Below are positions 39,321 to 45,668 of a stretch of 45,668 nt of DNA, one piece after another. Positions within the stretch are counted from its first letter, which is position 1, and every line of letters begins with the position of its first letter. The position numbers and the translations under genes are program-made. The DNA comes from a virus, in the IMG/VR virus record IMGVR_UViG_3300028610_000043, positions 1-45,668 of that record. One strand, given 5' to 3'. A model generated the notes under the pieces. The model saw nothing but the letters and a program-made list of their open reading frames with translations. It was not told the origin of the DNA and made no database searches.

Positions 39321-39847
39321 ACTTGTGTCCAACCATTAGTTAAAGCTAAAGCAAATGTGTTGCCTGTTCTGTAGAAACATTTAACATCTACACCTGTATT
39401 TTCCATTAATACTCGCTGTACTACACCACCACCTAAAGATAAAGCACTATCGATATATGTAATATAAGTAGTACCACCAGTAACAGCAAAAGGTGCATTA
39501 GTCATTTCACTACCTAAAGCTGTAAATTGTCCTTTACCTTGAAGCTGATTCCAAGCAACACTATCAAAGTCTCTAAACACTATATCAAGTTCTTGATGTC
39601 CAGTAGTAAATTCTGAATCCTTAGCAAAAATACTAGTTGTAGAAAGTGCTTCATCTGTAGACTCTGTAGTACTAGTTAATTCTGATATTGAATCTTGTAT
39701 AGACGTTATAGCTGCGTCTACTTCTGTTAAATTTGGAACATCTTCAGCTAAACCTTGTAATTCACCTAAAGCTTCTACAACAGCTTGCATATACCGTTTA
39801 ACAAGTACAGGGTCATCTAAATTTACAGGCACTTGAATGTCAATCAT
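39317..39847 (-). CDS. Short tail fibre-like protein
   Basis: The 176-residue protein starts MIDIQVPVNLDDPVLVKRYM. A helical, coiled-coil-like region (residues 20-80, with LTEVDAAITSIQDSISEL) leads to a beta domain ending FYRTGNTFALALTNGWTQV. Coiled-coil stalk plus C-terminal beta head is the plan of trimeric phage fibres. I chose ATG 39847 over an in-frame TTG 18 bp upstream. It overlaps the nozzle-like protein by 8 bp and the sulfotransferase-like gene by ATGA. Receptor binding is inferred. Confidence 0.6.
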   Translation of the reverse strand: MIDIQVPVNLDDPVLVKRYMQAVVEALGELQGLAEDVPNLTEVDAAITSIQDSISELTSTTESTDEALSTTSIFAKDSEFTTGHQELDIVFRDFDSVAWNQLQGKGQFTALGSEMTNAPFAVTGGTTYITYIDSALSLGGGVVQRVLMENTGVDVKCFYRTGNTFALALTNGWTQV

Positions 39848-41762
39848 TTTCTGACCGTCCTGCAATATATTCTATTTCATATACTTCACCAGTACCTTCT
39901 ATATGAAATTGTATAAAATGACCTCTTTGTTTATCTTGTGGTACTTGTACTTGATGATTATCTGCACCAATTAATTCTTTAGTTTTTACTATAACATTGT
40001 CAATTAAAACATCTACAATTACAGTTCCAGTGGAGTATATTTGTATTTTCTTATACGTCTTAAATTCAGATACTTTACCTTCTACAAAATTAGGTGAAGT
40101 GTATTTAAATGTTTCTACTTCTGCAGATTCAAATAATGCGTATAATACGCCTTCTCTATATCCAAACAATCTGTCATCTGCTGAAACTACAGTATTAACA
40201 CCTAGTTTTAAATTTTTGATTATCAAACCGTATCTAAAATCTACAGCTAACATAGTCATATTAGTATCTAATACATAGTATACTTCATCTAATAGAGCAG
40301 AATCAACTGGGTCAATAATTAACTTTCCAGTTTTCTCTTTTGTTACAACTTCTACTCTACTACCATTAGATACACATACACCATCAGTAGAAGCCCATAC
40401 AGCAGCTTCACTAACTAATTGAATAGACTCTTCAGCTATACAGCCTTGGTCACCACTTAATGGATGTTGAGTAAATGAATTAGGATTGGTGCCTAAGATT
40501 ATATAAGTTCTAAAGTGTGTAAATACTAATATACCATTAGCTACAGGTGCTACTCCTGTTATTGTTGCATTAAACAACAAAAAGAAGTCTTCTGGCCAAT
40601 AATTAGGCTTACCTATTTGTGTAAATCTTAGCTTATTATCTTCTGCACCAAATAGTATTGCATATGCTTCTGATAAATGTTTAAGAGCTGTAGGTGCTAC
40701 TACATTACTTTGTGCTGTTAATATTGTACCTACAATGTCTGTATCTTCTGTATTATCTATGTATGATACATCTGCATTATCAATAGTATCAACAAGTGCA
40801 AAAGAAGCTAAATTACCACCTATTCGATAAATGCGTTTCTTATCTACTTGAGGGTCTGTAGAAACTTCTAGTACAGTTAAGTTAACTACATCATTTAATT
40901 CTTGTTCAGCTGAAGCAGGACTTTGAACAGACTCTGTACCATCTGCTGAGTTATAAAAAGTATAAACATACTGTATAGTACCTTTAATAGGTGATACATC
41001 AGCTTCATCAAAAGCATCATTAGCAGATATATCATAAGTACTATCATCTAATGTAGCTGCATCATTTGCTAATGACCCTACTAGTCTATAAGTACCACCA
41101 TATTCTCTATATACTTTAACACCATTAGAACCGAAAGTTAAACCTATAATATTTTGAATAACTATGTTTCTTGTAGCTAAAGTAGATTGGTTCAAGAAAG
41201 GTCTAGTGAAAAATGAATCATTTGCTGAATCATACCAAGCACCAAAGTCTTCTTGTGTCCAGTCAATTTGTATTTGTGTTCTTGTTAAATTTACATCTAA
41301 CTTCAAAGGAGCAGAAAAGAAATTACCATCATCATTAACTAAAATATATTTATGTATAGTAGATGGTAAGTCTCCTGCATAACCTGGTGTTAAATCTACA
41401 GCTTCTACTGCTTGTACAGTATTATCCGGTGCTACTGTTGGTGCTGTAGTAGGAGGAGTTATACCTAAATTATACTGATTAGTTCCATCATACTTTTGAG
41501 GTCTACCTGTACCATCTGTCCAATATAGAATCTTTTCATACTCTACATATTGACGTCTTTCTGGATGAGTTAGCCATTCTCGTTCAGCTATATACATATG
41601 GTTATACTTTTCAACATCTAAAATAGATGGAACAGATTTTTTAACAGGCGCTAGTATACCGACCTCATTGTCTATATTCTCATAAACAATAGCCTCGTTA
41701 ATCCCAATCATATGAGATTTTAATCGAGTACTTAAACCACCATGAAATTGTTGAATTTTCAT
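39840..41762 (-). CDS. Tail nozzle / stabilisation protein
   Basis: The 640-residue protein is beta-rich with repeated strands, with MKIQQFHGGLSTRLKSHMIG at the start (many phage nozzle proteins open with F-x-GGL-x-R), GTGRPQKYDG near 83, a VYTFYNSADGTESVQSPASA segment near 270 and beta-propeller-like repeats to the end. It resembles in character the P22 gp10 or T7 gp12 nozzle that extends the tail below the adaptor. Its ATG overlaps the 107-residue membrane protein gene (ATGA). The assignment is by pattern and by position downstream of the adaptor. Confidence 0.72.
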   Translation of the reverse strand: MKIQQFHGGLSTRLKSHMIGINEAIVYENIDNEVGILAPVKKSVPSILDVEKYNHMYIAEREWLTHPERRQYVEYEKILYWTDGTGRPQKYDGTNQYNLGITPPTTAPTVAPDNTVQAVEAVDLTPGYAGDLPSTIHKYILVNDDGNFFSAPLKLDVNLTRTQIQIDWTQEDFGAWYDSANDSFFTRPFLNQSTLATRNIVIQNIIGLTFGSNGVKVYREYGGTYRLVGSLANDAATLDDSTYDISANDAFDEADVSPIKGTIQYVYTFYNSADGTESVQSPASAEQELNDVVNLTVLEVSTDPQVDKKRIYRIGGNLASFALVDTIDNADVSYIDNTEDTDIVGTILTAQSNVVAPTALKHLSEAYAILFGAEDNKLRFTQIGKPNYWPEDFFLLFNATITGVAPVANGILVFTHFRTYIILGTNPNSFTQHPLSGDQGCIAEESIQLVSEAAVWASTDGVCVSNGSRVEVVTKEKTGKLIIDPVDSALLDEVYYVLDTNMTMLAVDFRYGLIIKNLKLGVNTVVSADDRLFGYREGVLYALFESAEVETFKYTSPNFVEGKVSEFKTYKKIQIYSTGTVIVDVLIDNVIVKTKELIGADNHQVQVPQDKQRGHFIQFHIEGTGEVYEIEYIAGRSEND

Positions 41763-42082
41763 CCATCTACCTGTTGTATTTTATCATTTAATACAGCTAC
41801 TTTTAATTCAGTAATTGCTTGTAAGTTAGCTAAGTGCGTGTCATTTACTAACTTAGTTAAGTCTGTAACATCTTCACCTACTTTCTTAATAGCTTTTTCA
41901 TTTTTCTCTATAGCATCTTTCATAGGACCTACCTTTTCTTCCATTATTGCTATCGCTTCTTTTTTAGTGAATGTATTAATGCTTTTCTTAAACATAAAAC
42001 CACCAATTCCTGCAATTCCTGCAGCTATTAAGGCTATAATCCATTTAGCTGCTGCTGTTATTAGTCCAGTTTCTGCTGGCAT
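41759..42082 (-). CDS. Membrane protein with coiled coil, possible holin
   Basis: The 107-residue protein has one strong membrane helix (residues about 8-31, AAAKWIIALIAAGIAGIGGF) and then a long charged helix with heptad spacing (EKVGPMKDAIEKNEKAIKKV). One helix and a cytoplasmic coiled coil occur in some holins and in XhlA-like proteins, so it may open the membrane for the amidase. It could instead be a structural or ejection component given its place between fibre and nozzle genes. It overlaps both neighbours. Confidence 0.55.
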   Translation of the reverse strand: MPAETGLITAAAKWIIALIAAGIAGIGGFMFKKSINTFTKKEAIAIMEEKVGPMKDAIEKNEKAIKKVGEDVTDLTKLVNDTHLANLQAITELKVAVLNDKIQQVDG

Positions 42083-43104
42083 TATACTGTATCCCAGTTG
42101 ATTAAGAAATTAATAGTAGCAGTGGCAGTTAAATCACCATTGCCTGTGTCTGTTACAGTTACTTCAAATGTATCATTTGTCTCTTGTGTAAATGATTGAC
42201 CTTGTACTTGCATGGAACTTAAATTAGTTGGTCCTACTATAGCTAAAACATTATCACCTGTCTTATAAGCCCAAGAATATGTAAAAGGTCCTATACCATT
42301 AGTTACTATAGCATTAATAAGTGGAGAATAATAAGGTGCTGAAGGATTAATTAGCTTAAGAACTTTATTAGGATTAATCGTTACCGTATGTGTAAACTGA
42401 TTATATAGGTCTAAAATTTCTGTCGCTGTTAATTCTCTATTGTAAAATTTTCTATCATCTAATAAACTATTATAACGATGTGAACCACCAGAATAATCTG
42501 CTGTACCTGTACGAAACTGGTCTGCTGTTGTTACTATTGCACCCATAGAAACATTAGTAGTTTCTAATTGTCCATCAATATAAACTTTACCTATACCACT
42601 TTTATATGTCAAACATACAAAATACCAAGTATCGTCATCAACAACTGTTGTACTTGTAACTTTAGGTGACGTTGTACCATTACCAATAACTAATGATACT
42701 AATCCTGAAGCTTTACTAACTTCAACTTGATGTCCTGAATCGGTACCAGGATTATATTTTGAAAACATAACAGCTTCATCATTTGAACTAGTTGCTGTTG
42801 GTGCCTTCATCCAAAAGACATAAGTAAGTTCATTTGTACTTGGAGCTAATAAATTATCGTGTGGTACATTAACAACTGCAGAACCAGTGTCAAGAGAAAA
42901 GTCTAGTGCATCGCCTATTTTTCCTGCTACAATTCCTACGTCACTACCTACCGTACCATCAAGATTATTAGTAGTCTCATCAAATTCTGTAGTACCTGAT
43001 ATATTATCACCTGTCCAATAAGCTACATAATCAGGTGAAGGTTCACTAGACCCTAAAGCTATACGTATAGCTTTAAGAAGAATATTAAGTGCTGGAAAAC
43101 TCAT
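42082..43104 (-). CDS. Virion protein with LamG/lectin-like and Ig-like domains
   Basis: The 340-residue protein has a concanavalin-A/LamG-like domain (residues about 25-230): VAYWTGDNISGTT, GDALDFSLDTGSAVVNVPHD, LTYVFWMKAP, TWYFVCLTYKSGIGKVYIDG and DDRKFYNRELTATEILDLYN. A second beta domain (about 240-340) contains GPFTYSWAYKTGD and EVTVTDTGNGDLTATATI, in the manner of PKD or Ig-like domains. These fit carbohydrate recognition by a tail appendage. It overlaps the fibre upstream by ATGA. Confidence 0.75.
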   Translation of the reverse strand: MSFPALNILLKAIRIALGSSEPSPDYVAYWTGDNISGTTEFDETTNNLDGTVGSDVGIVAGKIGDALDFSLDTGSAVVNVPHDNLLAPSTNELTYVFWMKAPTATSSNDEAVMFSKYNPGTDSGHQVEVSKASGLVSLVIGNGTTSPKVTSTTVVDDDTWYFVCLTYKSGIGKVYIDGQLETTNVSMGAIVTTADQFRTGTADYSGGSHRYNSLLDDRKFYNRELTATEILDLYNQFTHTVTINPNKVLKLINPSAPYYSPLINAIVTNGIGPFTYSWAYKTGDNVLAIVGPTNLSSMQVQGQSFTQETNDTFEVTVTDTGNGDLTATATINFLINWDTV

Positions 43105-44036
43105 GTTTCAAGACTTCCTGTTACTAACCAAGTATCTACTGCTATTTTAAGTAATGTAGCAAAACCATTTGTAGCTTTAATTTTTAATCCTAATTCAGAA
43201 AGAAGAGTTACACCAGGTGTAGGAAATATAGTTACTTGTCCAGCACCAATTTCAGCTAAAGATACTGGTGTACCTATCTCAAAAGGTACAGTAGCATTTA
43301 AAGGTACAGTTGTAATAATTGGATTAACATTATCTTGAGTAACTAAACTACCTCTATCGCCTAAACCCAAAGTATAAGTAGTACCTGTTTGAGGATTAAT
43401 AGGTATAACTGCATCTTTAATATTGTTAGCATGAAATGCAGTATAAGAAGTACCTGCTATATTAAATGTAACTGTAGATAATGTTGCTATAGTAGCTTCT
43501 TTAGTTATACTACCTAACACTGGTGCACCATCTAAATTCTGTAATAAACTAAATGAAGCAGTTGCTAGAGTATTAAAACCTTTAATACCTGCTGTAACAG
43601 TTATAAATTCACTAAAAGTATGGTTACCAGTCCAGTCATAATCTGCTGTTAAGTCTATAATATTATTTACACTATCAAGTTTCCAAGTCTCTGTATCACC
43701 ATCCCAATAAATAACGTCCAAATTATCAGGTGTTGTAGCTTGTACTTCAGCTAAACTAGCAACTGAAGAACCACCGCCTAAAGAAGTTTGTTCCCAAACG
43801 CCTGCTATAAATTCATAGTCAACTGGAGGTGTTTCAATATCACCTGTATACAATCTTGCTTTAACAAACAAGTCAGTATCTAAAGCATTTAGTTCTGCAA
43901 GAGAATTAACTGGATACACATATCTAATCTGCGTAATAGGATAAGTACCACCATTACGACTCTGATTCTCTGTACCCTCACCTAATGTTAAGTCTTCTAA
44001 ACCTGCAAGACTCTTCTTAACTGTTCGTTGTGTCAT
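43101..44036 (-). CDS. Tail fibre protein with shared N-terminal anchor
   Basis: The protein has 311 residues from ATG 44036, where ATGA overlap with the adaptor and homology to the paralogue's start agree; ATG 44042 is an alternative. Residues 1-60 (TQRTVKKSLAGLEDLTLGEG, QSRN, FVKARLYTGD) match the 223-residue protein at 29795-30466. The rest is beta-rich and Gly/Thr-rich (AGIKGFNTLATASFSL, GLGDRGSLV). The conserved start probably docks a common virion site, and the differing C-termini carry different functions. Confidence 0.65.
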   Translation of the reverse strand: MTQRTVKKSLAGLEDLTLGEGTENQSRNGGTYPITQIRYVYPVNSLAELNALDTDLFVKARLYTGDIETPPVDYEFIAGVWEQTSLGGGSSVASLAEVQATTPDNLDVIYWDGDTETWKLDSVNNIIDLTADYDWTGNHTFSEFITVTAGIKGFNTLATASFSLLQNLDGAPVLGSITKEATIATLSTVTFNIAGTSYTAFHANNIKDAVIPINPQTGTTYTLGLGDRGSLVTQDNVNPIITTVPLNATVPFEIGTPVSLAEIGAGQVTIFPTPGVTLLSELGLKIKATNGFATLLKIAVDTWLVTGSLET

Positions 44037-44983
44037 TCCCATGGACTCCTGTAGTGTGAACGATGACTAGGCGATTTTATTCCATCTGTAGCACTGAACT
44101 TTCTAGCTAAATCAAATTCTCTTTCATAGAGTTTTAAAAATTTTGCACTCTTTTTAAGACTTGCTGTATCATAGTCATCATCATAAGCATGTGCAATAAC
44201 ATAATATTTTAAAGCTTTATCATACATAGTAGGAATAAGCAATTGGTCTGCAGTGCTAGACAATATTAAAGCTGTACTTGTATACCAAATACTAACCATA
44301 CCATCTGTCTCCATAATCTGCACAACAATGCCATAAATACTTTCCATAACTTCTGTAGTCACTAGTGGGTCAAACATACTTGTTAATACACCATAAGGAC
44401 TATCAAAAGTATAATTAGGTAAATCTGTTGTTTCAATGTCTGTCACAAGACCTAGCATCTCGTCACCTACATAAGTAACAGTATTAGCATTTTGAAATGT
44501 ATAATCTGAGTCTGATACAGTATCATCAGGTATAGGATAGAACTGAATCTTCAAAGGATTCCTATTATCAAATATAACTGCTTCTACTTCTCCACCTGTT
44601 GCGTCTTCCCATTTTAATGAACGACTATCAAAGCTAGTTCTAACATTAAAACTATCACTATCTCGTTCAAAGTAATCTTGTACATTATCAGCATAAACTA
44701 ATCGTCTAGCATTTTCATCCATTATAGTATTAGTTAATAATGGTATTTCTCTATTATCTACAGCAGCTCTTATTATTCTATAACAATCTGCTGGTAAGTC
44801 ATATTCAGCTTGTCCAACTACTAAAGGAATATCAATCCTGCTCTTTAACAATTCAGTATGTATAACTATATCTTCTTGAGCTTCACTAACTAACCTTAAC
44901 AGTCTTGGGTCATCCCAACGGTCACTATTAGGGTCTGCTAAAGTATCTCTTGCTCTAGATATAATTTCAGTTATTCTACTCAT
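44033..44983 (-). CDS. Head-tail adaptor (tail tubular A-like)
   Basis: The 316-residue protein begins MSRITEIISRARDTLADPNS, then DRWDDPRLLRLVSEAQEDI, YDLPADCYRIIRAAVDNREI and LKIQFYPIPDD. I associate this order (R-x-x-L-x-D, W-x-D-x-x-L-x-x-x-x-x-A-x-x-x-I, Y-x-L-P, FYP-x-P) with adaptor proteins under the portal of podophages and siphophages. A helical C-terminal region includes LLIPTMYDKALKYYVIAHAY. It overlaps the 71-residue gene by ATGA. The assignment is good but rests on recalled family patterns. Confidence 0.72.
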   Translation of the reverse strand: MSRITEIISRARDTLADPNSDRWDDPRLLRLVSEAQEDIVIHTELLKSRIDIPLVVGQAEYDLPADCYRIIRAAVDNREIPLLTNTIMDENARRLVYADNVQDYFERDSDSFNVRTSFDSRSLKWEDATGGEVEAVIFDNRNPLKIQFYPIPDDTVSDSDYTFQNANTVTYVGDEMLGLVTDIETTDLPNYTFDSPYGVLTSMFDPLVTTEVMESIYGIVVQIMETDGMVSIWYTSTALILSSTADQLLIPTMYDKALKYYVIAHAYDDDYDTASLKKSAKFLKLYEREFDLARKFSATDGIKSPSHRSHYRSPWE

Positions 44984-45195
44984 CGTATATGTACCCTTGT
45001 TAAGTTGCGAGTAAGAGCTCTAGTCAAATTACGAGTTAATCTTCTTATAGCAGTAGCTGCAGTAGCTAAAATGCCTCCATATACCTTAAGCAATGTTTGT
45101 CTGTCTGCTTGGTCTATAGTACCATCAGGTATAGGTAGTATAATACTACTTAAAGCAATAACCGAATTACGCTTAGCTAAGCTGTCAATAGCCAT
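44980..45195 (-). CDS. Conserved small phage protein with PDGTIDQADRQ motif
   Basis: The 71-residue protein has SLAKRNSVIALSSIILPIPD followed by GTIDQADRQTLLKVYGGIL. I recall the PDGTIDQ-x-DRQ-x-x-x-x-Y-x-GILA motif from many phages, in a gene just before the adaptor. Its C-terminus is odd: RRLTRNLTRALTRNLTR, a repeated LTR(N/A) unit, probably a recent DNA repeat. Overlaps with both neighbours place it in the late operon. Function unknown, perhaps head completion. Confidence 0.68.
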   Translation of the reverse strand: MAIDSLAKRNSVIALSSIILPIPDGTIDQADRQTLLKVYGGILATAATAIRRLTRNLTRALTRNLTRVHIR

Positions 45196-45560
45196 TGTAT
45201 TGTCTCTGTTATAGAACCTTTAAGTTTAAAGCCTAATTGTTCAACTTTTTCAACTCTAGCATCTATTATAGCTTTTAATTCAGACTGTCGAGCTCCAACA
45301 GACTGCTCAAAGCTTTCATTATATCGTTCAGCTGCTCGTAAATGAATAATAGCTTGAATTTTATTAGCATCTTGTTGAATTTTAACTCGCTCTTTTTCAT
45401 ATTTAAGTTGTTCTTTTAAGTCTTTTTCAACTTGAATAGCATTCTTTTCATTTTCAGTTCTAATAGTTTGTTCAGCTTTTAACAATTTATGTAGAGATGA
45501 AACTTCTTCACTTTCTACATGTACGGGCTTTCTAGTAAGCCTCCATCCAAAAATACTCAT
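45177..45560 (-). CDS. Coiled-coil virion-associated protein at the map junction
   Basis: The 127-residue product starts MSIFGWRLTRKPVHVESEEV and is one long charged helix (residues 20-110, KLLKAEQTIRTENEKNAIQV and onwards) with a final ITETIQWLL segment. In the circular map its start (45558-45560, equivalent to 34-36) overlaps the end of the 761-residue fibre gene by ATGA. It may be an assembly chaperone, stalk or i-spanin-like protein, but there is no N-terminal membrane helix. Overlap with the 71-residue gene is 19 bp. Confidence 0.6.
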   Translation of the reverse strand: MSIFGWRLTRKPVHVESEEVSSLHKLLKAEQTIRTENEKNAIQVEKDLKEQLKYEKERVKIQQDANKIQAIIHLRAAERYNESFEQSVGARQSELKAIIDARVEKVEQLGFKLKGSITETIQWLLTA

Positions 45561-45668
45561 GTGTGTTTACCTCTAATAAATGTTGTACTGTCATCAGAAA
45601 CTGTTGAAGATGATATATCTAAAGTATCACTATCATTTCTTAATGTTGTGGTAGTAGCTGTCTGAGTC
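45525..45668. repeat. Terminal direct repeat, right copy
   Basis: Identical to positions 1-144. It contains the first 36 bases of the coiled-coil gene and the last part of the fibre gene. The repeat length is in the range of an assembler overlap. Confidence 0.95.

Overview
The window is a complete or nearly complete genome of a tailed, most likely short-tailed (podovirus-like) dsDNA bacteriophage, presented as a circular map cut at an arbitrary point. The first and last 144 bases are identical, and the two genes at the cut (the 761-residue fibre gene and a coiled-coil gene) overlap by ATGA when the ends are joined. The unique length is therefore 45,524 bp. I see no integrase, CI-type repressor, tape-measure or tail-tube gene, tRNA, CRISPR array or phage RNA polymerase, so I infer a virulent phage that uses host RNA polymerase. 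A T7-type amidase, a small lipoprotein and a very AT-rich sequence point to an AT-rich Gram-negative host. The gene set recalls the cobavirus/Zobellviridae-like podophages, but this is an impression from memory, not a search.

Layout. A divergent promoter region at 7.15-7.2 kb splits the genome in two. Rightward (+) genes run from 7.2 to 29.1 kb: a ribbon-helix-helix-like regulator, small and large terminase, an early region (9.5-12.6 kb) of promoters, a candidate origin and tiny genes, a five-fold HTH protein, then replication and nucleotide genes. The latter comprise primase-helicase, exonuclease, SSB, family A DNA polymerase, a TS-fold dCMP hydroxymethylase candidate, a MazG-like pyrophosphatase, dCMP deaminase, HNH and Fe-S PD-(D/E)XK nucleases, SF2 helicase, ATP-dependent ligase and VRR-NUC nuclease. 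This arm ends with the amidase and a terminator. Leftward (-) genes run from 7.1 kb down to the cut and on from 45.6 to 29.2 kb: scaffold, major capsid protein, decoration-like protein, beta-rich fibre proteins, tail adaptor, nozzle-like protein, a lectin-domain protein, a sulfotransferase-like protein, ejection proteins, portal, and a terminal lipoprotein and phospholipase A2-like pair.

How it works together. Most genes overlap by ATGA or TAATG, so translation is heavily coupled. Promoter-like sites share a TGTACA or TTTACA box, a 17-bp spacer and a TATAAT-like box, and stand in front of the main units. Capsid and decoration genes form their own unit, with an extended -10 promoter and a UUCG-loop terminator behind them.

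The best candidate for undescribed biology is the 20.9-23.4 kb nucleotide block. Its thymidylate-synthase-like enzyme carries Asp176 where thymidylate synthases have Asn, the substitution known for dCMP hydroxymethylases, and it sits next to a MazG-like NTP pyrophosphatase and a dCMP deaminase. This suggests modified cytosine in the phage DNA. Other unusual points are the run of small genes at 10.7-11.9 kb with apparent single-base deletions, the nested inverted repeats at 10.43-10.55 kb, the sulfotransferase-like protein inside the virion operon, and domains shared between distant virion genes.
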